A DNA stretch of 64,000 bases, from assembly GCF_000337535.1 (NCBI RefSeq), contig NZ_AOIP01000029.1, forward strand, positions 35,912 to 99,911. Reading direction: 5' to 3'. This stretch comes from Natrialba aegyptia DSM 13077. GTDB taxonomy: Archaea; Halobacteriota; Halobacteria; Halobacteriales; Natrialbaceae. Numbering within the stretch: the first letter of the stretch is position 1; the number at the start of each line of letters is the position of its first letter. Position numbers and translations under genes: made by a program. Shown piece by piece: positions 34,240-46,045 of this stretch. The notes beneath the pieces were generated by a model. That model did not search any database, was not told where the DNA came from, and saw nothing but the letters and a program-made list of their open reading frames with translations.

Positions 34240-34740
34240 TCAGTACAATAACTGTTCGAGTTGATGCTGTCGGCGCTCGAGGTCGATCGCCGGCTCCACC
34301 GACGGATCGCGCTGTAATCGATCCAGCACCAGCAAGGGGTCCGTTCCGGCGCGTTCGACATCCTTGAGAAGCGTCTCGATCGCCGATCGGTTCGTCGCCA
34401 GTGAACTCGCGAGTCCGATCGCGAGCGCGAGCGGAATCGCCTGCGATCGACGCGTGGGGAACGCCTCACTGACGGCGGCGAACTCGGGTTCGGCCCCGGT
34501 GTCAGTAGCGGCGTCGCCCGTATCAGTACCGTCAGCGGGACACTCGAGTCGCAGACAGTGCGTGCAGAACTCGGCCACGAGTTCAGTAGTGTCGTCGGTG
34601 CCAGTATCAGCATTAGCGTCAGTAGCGCCACCACCCGTCGACTGAGCCGTCGCAGAAGAGTCGGCTGACGAGCAAGCAAATCGGTAGTCAGCCGGAACCG
34701 CAAACGCGACAGTCGGCGAGCCACACACCGGACAGGCCAT
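34240..34740 (-). CDS. Zinc-ribbon haloarchaeal protein (DUF6276-like)
   Basis: 166 residues. CPVCG at residues 3-7 and a second pair FCTHCLRLEC near 58-67 probably bind zinc. A Thr/Asp/Ala-rich spacer separates them. The C-terminal half is helical (SQAIPLALAIGLASSLATNRSAIETLLKDVERAG). Function unknown. It starts six bases downstream of the stop of the ATP synthase subunit D gene, on the same strand, so it is probably cotranscribed with it. Confidence 0.72.
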   Translation of the reverse strand: MACPVCGSPTVAFAVPADYRFACSSADSSATAQSTGGGATDANADTGTDDTTELVAEFCTHCLRLECPADGTDTGDAATDTGAEPEFAAVSEAFPTRRSQAIPLALAIGLASSLATNRSAIETLLKDVERAGTDPLLVLDRLQRDPSVEPAIDLERRQHQLEQLLY

Positions 34741-34746
34741 GCCGAG

Positions 34747-35484
34747 TTAGTCGTCGTTCCCGGGAACGCCACCCGTCGCCGGCGGTTCCATATCCTCTTT
34801 CTCGACGCCCTCGGCTTCGGAGTCGTCGGATTCGTCCTCGTCCGCCGCTTCCTTTTCTTCCTGTTCTTTCTTCTCCTTGATCTTCTTCAGTCGGAAGGTT
34901 TCCTCGCGCTCTTGCTCTTCGAGTTTCTGTTCGATGTACTCCTGATTTTCGTAGAGGTCGGGGAGAACTTTGAACTCGAGTGCGTTGACGCGACGCTTGG
35001 TCGTCTCGATTTCCCGAAGCATCTTCTTCATCGCCGTCTCGACTTCCGCGGCGAGGATGATGCTCTCGAGTAAGTCTTCGTAGGCTTCGGCGGCCTCGTC
35101 GATGCGGGCCGACGTCCCCATGATCCCGTAGCCACGCTCGCTAAGGTCCTTCGAGACGCGCGAGGACTCGATCTGCGGGACGACGACGCCCATGATGTTC
35201 TTCGATTCGGTCGTGATCTCGGGGTGTTCCTGCAGTGCAGCAGCGGCACCGCGAACGGCAACGTCGCCGTCCATCGCCCGCGCCATGTTGATCTTTCGCT
35301 GGGCTTGCTCGTAGTCGTTGGCCAGATCCCCGCGGACGTCCTGGGCCTTGTCCAGGATGTCCATGAACTCCATGATCAGCCCGTCCCGTTTCTTCTCGAG
35401 TGTCCCGTGCCCGCGTTCGGAAAGCTCGATGCGATCCTCGATCGCCATCAAGTTCTTGCGGGTGGGCTTGACATCGTTGGCCAT
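34747..35484 (-). CDS. atpD: A-type ATP synthase subunit D
   Basis: 245 residues. Central-stalk subunit D of the archaeal A1Ao ATP synthase, a long coiled coil that rotates in the A3B3 head. The conserved N-terminus [19 protein letters not shown] and C-terminal helix [18 protein letters not shown] are clear. Residues 205-245 form an acidic Glu/Asp tail. It is separated from the main operon (38141-46364) by about 2.7 kb with unrelated genes, though on the same strand. The neighbouring zinc-ribbon gene follows it. Confidence 0.95.
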   Translation of the reverse strand: MANDVKPTRKNLMAIEDRIELSERGHGTLEKKRDGLIMEFMDILDKAQDVRGDLANDYEQAQRKINMARAMDGDVAVRGAAAALQEHPEITTESKNIMGVVVPQIESSRVSKDLSERGYGIMGTSARIDEAAEAYEDLLESIILAAEVETAMKKMLREIETTKRRVNALEFKVLPDLYENQEYIEQKLEEQEREETFRLKKIKEKKEQEEKEAADEDESDDSEAEGVEKEDMEPPATGGVPGNDD

Positions 35485-35590
35485 CTTGTGGCGAGATTGC
35501 GCCCCCAGTCGGATAACTGTTTACAGTTGGTTCGCTCGTCCGGACAGTAGCGCTCGCAAACGGTTCTGTTCTCCGGCCCGCCTATCCAAC

Positions 35591-35830
35591 TTATCCAAGA
35601 AAGAGGTCGGCCAGGTCGCTCGTCTTTCCACCTTTGTAGAGTTCAGCGTAGCCGCAGTTCGTACAGGAAACCACGCGAAAGCGACGGTTCTGAATGTCGA
35701 AGAACTTCGAGAACCCGGTTCCCGTTGTCGAGATATCGTCGACTTCGGTTTCCGTGTGGCCGCACTTGGGACAGCCGCTGTCAGTCTCGCTTCCGTCGCC
35801 GTGTTCGGGTCCGTCACTGGAATCGATCAT
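35591..35830 (-). CDS. Small zinc-ribbon nucleic-acid-binding type protein
   Basis: 79 residues. CPKCGHTE near residue 20 and VSCTNCGYAELYKG near residue 55 form a two-CxxC zinc ribbon. It matches the DUF2082-type zinc-ribbon proteins called nucleic-acid-binding in annotation. ATG 35830 (MIDSSDGPEHG) is used; upstream residues to 35857 are hydrophobic and unlike the family. Located upstream of atpD on the same strand, 106 bases away. Confidence 0.75.
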   Translation of the reverse strand: MIDSSDGPEHGDGSETDSGCPKCGHTETEVDDISTTGTGFSKFFDIQNRRFRVVSCTNCGYAELYKGGKTSDLADLFLG

Positions 35831-35900
35831 ACGACAGCCTACGAAGAGCGTCAGCAAATGTTTTGTGTTCTACGTGAGAACAGAGAATGGAAGAGTGCCC

Positions 35901-36188
35901 ATGGCTGTCACCATCATTATCGTCCTCTGTATCGGGTTCGCGTTCGTGGCCGGCATGTATCTCCTGGTCGAGAGCGAAACGTCGAATCCGACCGTCATGG
36001 ACCGAGATCAGGCCGAACAGGTAGCAAAGAAACAGGGCGGACTCGATCGGGAACACGAGACTGACACCGACCGTACGACGTGGGAGACCACTCGGAAGAG
36101 TGCTGCTACCGGCGGCGAGACAAAACAGGATTCCAAAAGGGAGCCGTCGGCCGAATCACAAACCGGCTGGGAATTCGACCGCGAGTAA
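35901..36188 (+). CDS. Small single-helix membrane protein
   Basis: 95 residues. One N-terminal helix (about 3-24), then a hydrophilic Glu/Thr/Asp-rich tail (KKQGGLDREHETDTDRTTWETT). The topology suggests a membrane-anchored disordered tail. No family is recognised. It overlaps nothing and faces the acyl-CoA ligase gene convergently. Confidence 0.55.
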   Translation: MAVTIIIVLCIGFAFVAGMYLLVESETSNPTVMDRDQAEQVAKKQGGLDREHETDTDRTTWETTRKSAATGGETKQDSKREPSAESQTGWEFDRE

Positions 36189-36214
36189 CATCCGGCCGCC
36201 GACACACTTGGTTG

Positions 36215-37897
36215 CTATCCCTGCCCGACCATCCCCTCTTCGTCCTCCCACTCCCGTTCGCGCAGTTCGTACTTCTGTACCTTCCCCGTCGCCGTCGTCG
36301 GCAACTGCGTGACGAACTCGACCCGCTGGACCGCCTTGTACCCCGCGAGATTCTCGCGGGTGAACTCGATCAGTTCGTCCGCCGATACGCCGGGATCGTT
36401 CACGTCCCCGCTGGAAGGCACGACGAAGGCCTTCGGCGTCTCACCCCACTGCTCGCTCGGCGACGGGATCACCGCAACGTCGGCAACCTGGGGATGGTCG
36501 AACAGCGTGTCCTCGAGTTCGATACTCGAAATGTTCTCGCCGCCGGAGATGATGATGTCTTTCTTGCGGTCCTGTATCGCGATCATGCCGCGTTCGTCGA
36601 CGGTTGCGAGATCGCCCGTGTGGAAGTACCCATCGAGGCGCTCGGAAAAGGCCTCCGCAGTCACCTCGGGCTTGTTCCAGTACTCCTCCATGACCTGATT
36701 CCCGCGGACGACGACCTCGCCGATAGTCGTTTTGTCGCGGGGGACGTCGTTGCCGTCTTCGTCGACGACGCGAACCTCGGTCCCGAGAAAGCCGAGTCCC
36801 TGGCGCTTTTTGATAGCAAACCGGTCGTCGCTATCGGCATCGAAGTGTCGCCGAGCATCCGAGGTCGTGATTAGCGGCCCGGTCTCGGTCGCACCGTAGA
36901 CGTGTTTCAGTTGCCAGCCGAACTCGTCTTCGACGGTACGGATGGTCGCCTCCGGCGGCGCGCTCCCGGCCGTTGCAATTCGCACGTCGCTCGCCCCGCT
37001 CGTTTCCGGGGGCGAGGACGCGTCCTCGTAATGGTCGATCAGCATGTTCAGCACCGTCGGTGCGCCACACAGGTAGGAAACGTCCTCCTCGCGGATCGTC
37101 TCGAGAATCCACTCGGCATCGACCCCGCGCGTACAGACGTGTTTTGCGCCCATTCCCGTTACGGCATAGATGTGGCCCCAGCCGTTGACGTGGAACATCG
37201 GCAGCGTCCAGAGGTACGTATCCTCGTCCGTGATGTCCTGATGGATCGAGATCAGGTACGCGTGGAGCGTCTCGGTGCGGTGGGTTCGACAGACCCCCTT
37301 CGGGTCGCCGGTCGTCCCCGAGGTGTAATTGATCGTGATGATGTCGTCCTCGTCCATCGTGGGGCGATCGTACTCGGCGGTTGCGTCCGCGAGTAGATCG
37401 TCGAACGACTCCCACACCTCGTCGGTTACGTCTGATCCGTTCGATCCGTCCGGCTCGGAGGCTCCGGTATCGCCAGCCTCTGCCCCGATGGCGTCGACGT
37501 CGTTCGTAATGAATGTCTCCGTTGGCACCTCCTCACGAATGGCCTCAACCTTGTCGGCGAACTCGTAGTCGGCGTAGATCACGTCCACACCGGCGTCTTC
37601 GAGAATGTACGCGTAGTCCTCGGGCGTCAACCGATAGTTGAGTGGCGTATGGACCGCTCCGAGTTGCATCGTCCCATAGGCCGCCTCGAGCTGGTAGTGC
37701 GTGTTCGGATCGAGCACTGCAACGCGATCACCCTTCTCGACGCCGCGGTCCTGGAGCATCGACGCGAACCGATCCGCGCGCGACCCGAGTTCAGCGTAGG
37801 TGAACCGTTCCCCCGTTGTCGCGACAACGGCCTCCTCGTCCCCGTAGTGACGCCGTGCCCGGTCGAGAAAATCCGTCACGAGCAGTGGTTTGTGCAT
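36215..37897 (-). CDS. Long-chain acyl-CoA synthetase (AMP-forming)
   Basis: 560 residues of the ANL superfamily. Visible are the P-loop TINYTSGTTGDPKGV, the motif TGDLATVDERGMIAI with the catalytic Asp, and the C-terminal lysine in PTTATGKVQKYELRE. It activates a fatty or other acid to acyl-CoA via an acyl-adenylate. Chain length is not defined by sequence. ATG 37897 (MHKPLLVTDFLDRARRHYG) follows a TATA-like element and an inverted repeat. Confidence 0.92.
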   Translation of the reverse strand: MHKPLLVTDFLDRARRHYGDEEAVVATTGERFTYAELGSRADRFASMLQDRGVEKGDRVAVLDPNTHYQLEAAYGTMQLGAVHTPLNYRLTPEDYAYILEDAGVDVIYADYEFADKVEAIREEVPTETFITNDVDAIGAEAGDTGASEPDGSNGSDVTDEVWESFDDLLADATAEYDRPTMDEDDIITINYTSGTTGDPKGVCRTHRTETLHAYLISIHQDITDEDTYLWTLPMFHVNGWGHIYAVTGMGAKHVCTRGVDAEWILETIREEDVSYLCGAPTVLNMLIDHYEDASSPPETSGASDVRIATAGSAPPEATIRTVEDEFGWQLKHVYGATETGPLITTSDARRHFDADSDDRFAIKKRQGLGFLGTEVRVVDEDGNDVPRDKTTIGEVVVRGNQVMEEYWNKPEVTAEAFSERLDGYFHTGDLATVDERGMIAIQDRKKDIIISGGENISSIELEDTLFDHPQVADVAVIPSPSEQWGETPKAFVVPSSGDVNDPGVSADELIEFTRENLAGYKAVQRVEFVTQLPTTATGKVQKYELREREWEDEEGMVGQG

Positions 37898-37903
37898 ACA
37901 CCT

Positions 37904-37940
37904 CAACCAGGATCAACAATGATTATGGTTGTTTTGGTTG
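37904..37940. promoter_or_regulatory. Inverted repeat spanning the acyl-CoA synthetase promoter
   Basis: CAACCA at 37904-37909 and TGGTTG at 37935-37940 flank further weaker pairs (AACAAT and ATGGTTGTT). The repeat spans 7-43 bases upstream of the start codon, and the ATAATC core at about 37921-37926 (minus strand) is placed as a TATA box. It may be an operator for a fatty-acid responsive regulator. Confidence 0.45.
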
Positions 37941-38140
37941 GGGCAGTACTGGGCCCATGGATCGGTGCCCGATAGTAGCTACTGCAAGTTAGTGCGTACC
38001 TGACCGTACAGCTGTCGTGCGAGTGTGTAAACAGTTTCGGGTGGTACGTCGCTGCCACTGTGGCTCGCGGACCGGCCTGCCATCGAGCCAGATACCAATA
38101 GCAACCCGAACGAATGAACGCAAACAGCGGCTGAAGGCGC

Positions 38141-39565
38141 TTAGGCCTCGACTTCGGCGGCTTCCTGCTCGTCTTCGCGGTAGTGCTCTTCGATGAGTTC
38201 TTCGTCGATCCGGTTGAGTTCCGTTTTCGGCAGGTCGGAGAGCAGATCCCAGCCGAGTTCGAGCGTCTCTTCGATGGATCGGTTGGTATCGTACCCCTGC
38301 TGGACGAACTCCGTCTCGAAGCGGTCGGCGAAGTCGAGGAACTTGTTGTCCCGCTCGGACAGCGCTTCGCGACCGACGATGTTCACGAGGTCGCGCAGGT
38401 CTTCACCTTCCGCGTAGGCGGCGTACATCTGGTCGGAGACGTCGCCGTGATCCTCACGGGTCAGGCCCTCACCGATCCCGTCGTCCATCAGTCGGGACAG
38501 CGACGGCAGGACGTTGACCGGTGGCTCGATACCCTGACTGTTCAGGTTCCGGTCCATCACGATCTGACCCTCCGTAATGTAGCCGGTCAGGTCCGGAATC
38601 GGGTGCGTGTCGTCGTCGCCGGGCATCGTCAGGATCGGAATCTGCGTGACCGATCCGTCCTTGCCCTCGATCCGACCCGCACGCTCGTAGAGCTGTGCCA
38701 GGTCGGTGTACATGTATCCGGGATAACCACGACGACCCGGAACCTCCTCGCGTGCGGCACCGATCTCGCGCAGCGCCTCGCAGTAGTTGGTCATGTCCGT
38801 CAGGATGACCAGCACGTGATAGTCCTTCTCGAAGGCGAGATACTCCGCCGTCGTCAGTGCGAGTCGCGGCGTGACCTGCCGTTCGACGGCCGGGTCGTCC
38901 GCGAGGTTCATGAAGACGACCGACCGCTCGAGTGCGCCCGTTCGCTCGAAGTCCTCCATGAACTCGTTTGCCTCTTCGGCGGTGATACCCATCGCACCGA
39001 AGATGACGGCGAACTCGGAGCCGTCCTCGTCGCCCTCTTCGTCACCGTCACTCTCCTCCGGCACGGTTGCCTGTCGCGCAATCTGCAGCGCGAGTTCGTT
39101 GTGCGGCAGCCCGGAACCGGAGAAGATCGGCAGTTTCTGTCCGCGAACCAACGTGTTCATGCCGTCGATGGCGGACACGCCGGTCTGGATGAACTCTTCT
39201 GGGTACTCCCGGGAGAAGGGATTGATCGCCTCGCCGACGATATCCTGGCGCTGGTCGGGAATGATCTCCGGCCCCCCGTCGATGGGGTTCCCGGACCCGT
39301 CTAGGACTCGCCCGAGCAGATCCTCGGTGACGGGCATCTTCATCGTCTCGCCCAGGAAGCGAACCGAGGCGTTGCGGTCGATGCCGCCAGTCCCCTCGAA
39401 CACCTGAATCGAGACGATTCCCTCACTCGATTCCAGTACCTGTCCGCGCAGGGTCTCTCCCTGTGGTGTCTCGATCTCGACGATCTCGTCGTATCCGACG
39501 GGCTCGTCGACCTCGGCGAACACCAGCGGACCGCTGATCTCCGTGATAGTCTGGTATTCTTTCAT
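38141..39565 (-). CDS. atpB: A-type ATP synthase subunit B
   Basis: 474 residues. The regulatory, non-catalytic nucleotide-binding subunit of the A3B3 head, paired with subunit A. Motifs include [18 protein letters not shown] in the degenerate P-loop position and [22 protein letters not shown] 39565 begins [16 protein letters not shown]; a longer frame extends into the A gene and is not real. It starts two bases after the subunit A stop, and is the last gene of the main operon. Confidence 0.96.
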   Translation of the reverse strand: MKEYQTITEISGPLVFAEVDEPVGYDEIVEIETPQGETLRGQVLESSEGIVSIQVFEGTGGIDRNASVRFLGETMKMPVTEDLLGRVLDGSGNPIDGGPEIIPDQRQDIVGEAINPFSREYPEEFIQTGVSAIDGMNTLVRGQKLPIFSGSGLPHNELALQIARQATVPEESDGDEEGDEDGSEFAVIFGAMGITAEEANEFMEDFERTGALERSVVFMNLADDPAVERQVTPRLALTTAEYLAFEKDYHVLVILTDMTNYCEALREIGAAREEVPGRRGYPGYMYTDLAQLYERAGRIEGKDGSVTQIPILTMPGDDDTHPIPDLTGYITEGQIVMDRNLNSQGIEPPVNVLPSLSRLMDDGIGEGLTREDHGDVSDQMYAAYAEGEDLRDLVNIVGREALSERDNKFLDFADRFETEFVQQGYDTNRSIEETLELGWDLLSDLPKTELNRIDEELIEEHYREDEQEAAEVEA

Positions 39566-39567
39566 CG

Positions 39568-41331
<1,764 letters not shown>

Positions 41332-41334
41332 AGT

Positions 41335-41703
41335 TTACTCACTGTCTGCGTTCGCCTGCGCTGACTCCTCGGTTTCGCCCTCGCTCTCGTCCATCAGGTC
41401 GATCCCGATCGCTCGCTTGATCTGCTCACGTAGCCCGCCACCACCGGTTCCGCTGCCGATCGTGACGACGACCGGTTCGACGCTCGTCTCGACGTTCTGA
41501 CGGACGTTGCGCGAGAGGAACTCGAGATCGTCATCGTGCATCACGACAATCCCGACCTCGTCGTCGTTGAGCACCGTCGTGGCGGCATCATCGAGTGCAG
41601 CGTCTTTCTCGTCGTCCGGGACGTTCTCGAATCGACGGACGCCTGCGAGTCGGAATCCGGTCGTAAACTCCGGACTGCCGACGACTGCGATTTCCTGACT
41701 CAT
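41335..41703 (-). CDS. atpF: A-type ATP synthase subunit F
   Basis: 122 residues. Central-stalk subunit with the CheY-like fold. N-terminal IAVVGSPEFTTGFRLAGVRR and VGIVVMHDDDLEFL are typical. The tail after residue 100 is acidic and Glu/Ser rich. Its start ATG overlaps the stop of subunit C by ATGA, indicating translational coupling. Confidence 0.94.
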   Translation of the reverse strand: MSQEIAVVGSPEFTTGFRLAGVRRFENVPDDEKDAALDDAATTVLNDDEVGIVVMHDDDLEFLSRNVRQNVETSVEPVVVTIGSGTGGGGLREQIKRAIGIDLMDESEGETEESAQANADSE

Positions 41704-42794
41704 AGAATCACCAGTTCCTCTTCGATCTCGCTCTCCGTCAGCCCGACCTCCCGACCCCGCGCGATCGCACGGATGTTCTCGACCTCGCGTTCCTTCGCGA
41801 GGATGTACGACAGCACGGCCGAAATCGAGACCGGGTAGATGCTCGAGAGCGTATCTGCGTACTCGAGCAACGCAGCGTCTAGTGCGTGCTCGAACTGGAT
41901 AAGGCTGTCAGCATCGCGCAATCGACCCAGCGCGCCCGACAACCGGTCGCCGTACCGCTTGTTCTCCGCGATATGGTCGACGAGTTCATCGTAGTCCGCG
42001 ACGAGCCGGTTCAAATCGGATTCATCGAACAGGACGCCGCCGTCGATGTAGTAGGCCGCCGGATCGAGATCCGCACCGCTGCGGGCGAGTCGCAACGCGT
42101 TCCGCGCGTTTCGGAAGTCGATTTCGGCCTGCAAGAACTCGACGTAGCGCCCCATCGGCCCCTCCTGGGGCAGCGTCTGGGGTTGGAGCTGTCCCGGCGA
42201 TTGTCCAACGTCCTCGAGTAAGTGCTCGTAGAACTCGCGATCTAACGCGTTCTCGAGTGCGACGAGGGTGTCGGTCTCCTCGAACTCCGCGTACGCTCCC
42301 GAAAGCGGCTCGTAGAAGAGCGTTCCCGACAGAATCTCGATCGCGTCCTCGATCGTATCGACTTCGAGAAGGCGGTCGAGCGTTCGGTCGTCGAGTTCAC
42401 CGGCACGGATGAGGTCCGTCTCGATCTCCTCGGAATCGGTGTCGGTGTAGATACCGCGGATGATCGTCTTGAGGTTCCAAACGTCGAATTTCCGGAGGTA
42501 CCGGGAGATGAGGTCGTACAGTCGCCCGTCCGACCACTCCAGCAGATCGTCGAAGTGCTTGGCGAGATTCTGGTTGAGGGCGTACTCGATCAGATCGACC
42601 CCCGAAAAACGCGTACCGAGTGCGTTGATCTCGCGTTCGTACTCCGTTTCCTCCATGAACCGCGCGATTTCGCTCGGCCCCATCCGGATCAGCTTCCGAT
42701 AGTCTTCGTCTGCGAACAGCGAGGCTCGGCGGGACCGAACGCGAGCGTTCACGTATTCCGGATTCGAGGCGCCTACACTCACGCGAACCACCAC
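41700..42794 (-). CDS. atpC: A-type ATP synthase subunit C
   Basis: 364 residues. Funnel subunit connecting the central stalk and the membrane ring. The conserved start region is VGASNPEYVNARVRSRRASLF, and the C-terminus RAIARGREVGLTESEIEEELVIL is clear. The start may be ATG 42794 or an in-frame GTG at 42782, which is closer to the usual family start. It ends in an ATGA overlap with atpF. Confidence 0.93.
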   Translation of the reverse strand: MVVRVSVGASNPEYVNARVRSRRASLFADEDYRKLIRMGPSEIARFMEETEYEREINALGTRFSGVDLIEYALNQNLAKHFDDLLEWSDGRLYDLISRYLRKFDVWNLKTIIRGIYTDTDSEEIETDLIRAGELDDRTLDRLLEVDTIEDAIEILSGTLFYEPLSGAYAEFEETDTLVALENALDREFYEHLLEDVGQSPGQLQPQTLPQEGPMGRYVEFLQAEIDFRNARNALRLARSGADLDPAAYYIDGGVLFDESDLNRLVADYDELVDHIAENKRYGDRLSGALGRLRDADSLIQFEHALDAALLEYADTLSSIYPVSISAVLSYILAKEREVENIRAIARGREVGLTESEIEEELVIL

Positions 42795-42852
42795 GTGTGG
42801 TGAGTGTTTGCAGGGAGTGGCTCACGAGCCATGCGAGTGGTAACGACCGTAC

Positions 42853-43434
42853 TCATTGATCGAAGAGTTGGGTGCTGATCTCCCGGAGGTTGTCTTCCCA
42901 GACGTCCTCGAGCACCGAGTCGAACGTGTTGTTGACTCGAACGCGGGACTGCTCGCTCTCGACGACGACGCCGCCGAGACAGTCGTACTCGCCGGCGAAC
43001 TCGTAGCCGTCGTAGTTCGCGAGGATCGACTCGATCAGTTCCCGGTCGTCGCTCCGACCGTAGACGCTGACATCGTCGTCCTCGTCGAACTCCGAACTCG
43101 CGGCGTCGAGGAGATCGCGGGTGAGTTCTTCGCGGGTGTCGCCCTCGAGGGACGCGAGTTCGGCTTCGACTTCCTCGCGGACGTTGCCGAGAACGTCACG
43201 GCGGGCCTCCAGGCGCTTTTGTTTCGCCTCCAGTTTCGCACTGGAGAGTCGCTGTTCGCGCAACTGCTCGATCTCTCGATCGGCTTCGGCCTCGGCCTCG
43301 GCAACGATCTCCTCGGCGTCGGCCTCGGCTGCCGATTCGATCTCCTCAGCGCGTGTCTCGCCAGTTTCACGGATATCCTCCGCACGCGCGTGAGCCTCTT
43401 CTCGAATGTCTTCGACAACTGTGTCCAAACTCAT
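42853..43434 (-). CDS. atpE: A-type ATP synthase subunit E
   Basis: 193 residues. Peripheral stalk subunit: a long N-terminal charged coiled coil (residues 5-100, Glu/Ala/Arg rich) and a globular C-terminal domain (LIESILANYDGYEFAGEYDC, FDSVLEDVWEDNLREI). With subunit H it forms the stator. It starts 20 bases after the K gene stop. Confidence 0.94.
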   Translation of the reverse strand: MSLDTVVEDIREEAHARAEDIRETGETRAEEIESAAEADAEEIVAEAEAEADREIEQLREQRLSSAKLEAKQKRLEARRDVLGNVREEVEAELASLEGDTREELTRDLLDAASSEFDEDDDVSVYGRSDDRELIESILANYDGYEFAGEYDCLGGVVVESEQSRVRVNNTFDSVLEDVWEDNLREISTQLFDQ

Positions 43435-43454
43435 TGGTGAGAGAAGGGGTGTGG

Positions 43455-43724
43455 TTACGCGCCGACGATGAAGACGACGACCAGCGCAAGGATCACGAGC
43501 GTCTCCGGCAGGACTGTCATAATCAGTCCCGGCACGAACAGGTCATCGTCTTCCGCGAGTGCGCCAACTGCAGCTGCACCGATCCCGCGCTCTGCGTATC
43601 CCGATGCGAGCGCGGCGAGACCGACCGCAAGCGCTGCGGCCCCGGCGTCGGTCAGGAACGGGCTTTCTTCGACGGTACCATTCTGCAGGACGATATTTGC
43701 GAAGTCTGCTGCGTTTTCAATCAT
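43455..43724 (-). CDS. atpK: A-type ATP synthase subunit K (membrane rotor ring)
   Basis: 89 residues. Two membrane helices; the ion-binding glutamate is Glu74 in TVLPETLVILALVVVF. The short N-terminal segment before the first helix (MIENAADFANIVLQNG) is typical for haloarchaea. A single-hairpin c-type subunit; ion is probably proton given the lack of obvious sodium ligands. Follows subunit I by two bases. Confidence 0.95.
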   Translation of the reverse strand: MIENAADFANIVLQNGTVEESPFLTDAGAAALAVGLAALASGYAERGIGAAAVGALAEDDDLFVPGLIMTVLPETLVILALVVVFIVGA

Positions 43725-43726
43725 TA

Positions 43727-46045
43727 TTAGTAGTGGTCCTCAGTGTCGTTTCGATCGTGTCCGAACGGTTCGTAGTTCGCTCCACCGCCTTCATAAAACT
43801 TGTTAAAGAACTCGACGTACTCGAGGCGTACAGCCTGTAAGCCGGCGCTTGTCACGCCAAGCGCTAGCACGACGAGGTGACCGACGACGAGAATGACGAG
43901 CCCGCCGACGAGCGCTGCGGTCCCCGAGTGCATGAGGCCGTTGAAGATGACCTCGGCACCGTCGCCGTAGTGTTCGGCGACGTAACTTGGCTCGTGGGTC
44001 CGCAGGAAGTGGAACGCGCCATCCGGGTCCCGGTACGCACCGAAGAACAGCAGGTTGACCACGAACGCCATACCGGCCTTCGCGAGCAACACTGCGCCCA
44101 TCCGGGTGTACGAGAACACGTTGACGATGACGTCGAGCGCCTCGACCGCCTCGACGGTGTCGGTGACGAGGAGCATACCGAAGCCGATCAGGAAGACGAG
44201 CAACGGTGCCGTAAGCAGGAAGTCGGTGATTCCCAGCGGAATCGTCACGAGTCCCCACTCGGGGAACCCGGTGAACCCGATCGGGAACGGGCCATCACTG
44301 GCGAACGTGTTGAACAGGAAGTCCGGTTTCGATCCCCTGCCCTGTGCCGAGAAGATCCAGATCCAGATGCCGTTAAGCATCAGGAGCCACGAGCCGCTGT
44401 GCATGACGGCGTCTTTGACGCCGTGGCTCATGTTCTCGTAGAAGTCCAGGATGTACCCGATGTTCAGGTGGACGATGCCGGCGATCACGCTCACGACCAT
44501 CCAGCCGAGCGCGAAGTCGGCGGCCGCCGGCTCGAGTCCCTTGTTCAGCGGGAGCAAGTCGACGTGCAGCGTGTCGTGCCAGAGCACCTCGCCGAGCACG
44601 TGTAACCCGAATATCTCGCCGTAGATGAACCCGAACAGGATCGTGAACAGCCCCGCCCAGATGGCGACGCCGCCGAGACTCGTAATTCCCTTGCTGTCGA
44701 ACTGGGTGGCCATGTACACACCGATGGCCACGTACAGGAGCCCGTATCCCACGTCCCCGATCATGAACCCGAAGAACGCCGGGAACGTCAGGAACAGGAA
44801 TATCGTCGGATCGAGTTCACTGTACTTCGGACGGTTGACCGCCTGAACCAGCACCTCGAACGGTTTGGCTGCAGAGGGATTGTCCTGGATCGTCGGAGGC
44901 TCATCGCCCATCGTAACCGCCGAGCCGCCGTCCGTGACGGCCGTCTGTTTCTCGCCGTCGGCGGCCTCGTCGTCGGCGGTGGCGTCTGCGTCAGCCTGCG
45001 CTGGCGCATCCGCGTCTCCCTCCGGGGTTCCTTTCTGGATCTCTTCCGTGTGCGAGTGTGCACCGTGACGGTCGTAGCTCGCACGCTCGAGTTCTTCGAT
45101 CTCGAGGCTATCACCGACGGCGTTCCGCAGTGCCGTGGTGAGCCGATCGAACTCGTCGGATGGCACCCAGCCTTCCGCGATGAACGCCCGGTTGCTGGTC
45201 GCAAACTGCAGCGGCGCTTCCGCGCGCTGGACCTCGATCGTCAGTTCCTCCTCGAGTTGAAGCAGGAACTGGCCGTCCTCGCGTTCGATGCGCTCGAGTT
45301 CATCGTCGATCTCGGTGAGACGCGACTCGAGGTCGGTTTTTCGCTCTTCGAGTTCGGCGACGTAACCCGACGGGCTCTGGTCGGTGTCTGGAACGTCGTA
45401 ACGAGTGAACTCGATACCGACGAGGGCATCGTCGATGACGTTGCCGTCGTCTTCGCTTCCGCTTTCGCTTTCGTCGACAGCCGCCTCGACGGCGTCGGTC
45501 GGTGCGGCGACGATCGCGATGACATCGCCGCTGGTGAACGTTTCGTAGGCGCGGATGTCCTCGGCGGCATCGAGTTCGGCTTCGATTTCGCCGGGTGAGC
45601 CCTCGCCAACGAGGATGTCAACCGTTTCGTATCCCGAGAGCAAGTCGAGATCGATTCCGAGTTCGGCGAAGGGAGATACGCGATCGATTCGGTCTTCGAC
45701 CTGGCGTAGTTCTTCGCGGATCTCGGTGCGCTGGTCGTCGAGTTCGTTGACTCGGGTGCGTACTTCCTCGAGTTGTTGTTCCCAGTTGTCCGCGAGCGTG
45801 CCCCGGGGAGCGGGGGTCTCCTCATCCGCGAGATCCAGCGTACTCTCGAGTGCTCGGACGGTGACGAGTTTTTCGGAGGCGTCGTCGGCACCCTCGATTG
45901 GGTTGCCGTTGTCGAAGCCTTCCCAGGACCCGTCGTAATCCGAGAGATGGACCAGATTCAGTTCGTGAATCGTCTCGATGACCGTGGGCATGACGCCCTT
46001 TGCACCGGTCACCGAGACCTTGCTCATCCGCTCAGGTCTGAGCAT
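43727..46045 (-). CDS. atpI: A-type ATP synthase subunit I
   Basis: 772 residues. The N-terminal half is a soluble coiled-coil arm to about residue 390 (with an Ala/Asp-rich insertion near 330-380); the C-terminal half has about eight helices forming the ion channel, including FPAFFGFMIGDVGYGLLYVAIG and FSYTRMGAVLLAKAGMAF. ATG 46045 (MLRPERMSKVSVTG) overlaps subunit H by 14 bases; ATG 46027 is the alternative. Haloarchaeal members usually begin MLRPE, so the longer form is kept. Confidence 0.95.
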   Translation of the reverse strand: MLRPERMSKVSVTGAKGVMPTVIETIHELNLVHLSDYDGSWEGFDNGNPIEGADDASEKLVTVRALESTLDLADEETPAPRGTLADNWEQQLEEVRTRVNELDDQRTEIREELRQVEDRIDRVSPFAELGIDLDLLSGYETVDILVGEGSPGEIEAELDAAEDIRAYETFTSGDVIAIVAAPTDAVEAAVDESESGSEDDGNVIDDALVGIEFTRYDVPDTDQSPSGYVAELEERKTDLESRLTEIDDELERIEREDGQFLLQLEEELTIEVQRAEAPLQFATSNRAFIAEGWVPSDEFDRLTTALRNAVGDSLEIEELERASYDRHGAHSHTEEIQKGTPEGDADAPAQADADATADDEAADGEKQTAVTDGGSAVTMGDEPPTIQDNPSAAKPFEVLVQAVNRPKYSELDPTIFLFLTFPAFFGFMIGDVGYGLLYVAIGVYMATQFDSKGITSLGGVAIWAGLFTILFGFIYGEIFGLHVLGEVLWHDTLHVDLLPLNKGLEPAAADFALGWMVVSVIAGIVHLNIGYILDFYENMSHGVKDAVMHSGSWLLMLNGIWIWIFSAQGRGSKPDFLFNTFASDGPFPIGFTGFPEWGLVTIPLGITDFLLTAPLLVFLIGFGMLLVTDTVEAVEALDVIVNVFSYTRMGAVLLAKAGMAFVVNLLFFGAYRDPDGAFHFLRTHEPSYVAEHYGDGAEVIFNGLMHSGTAALVGGLVILVVGHLVVLALGVTSAGLQAVRLEYVEFFNKFYEGGGANYEPFGHDRNDTEDHY

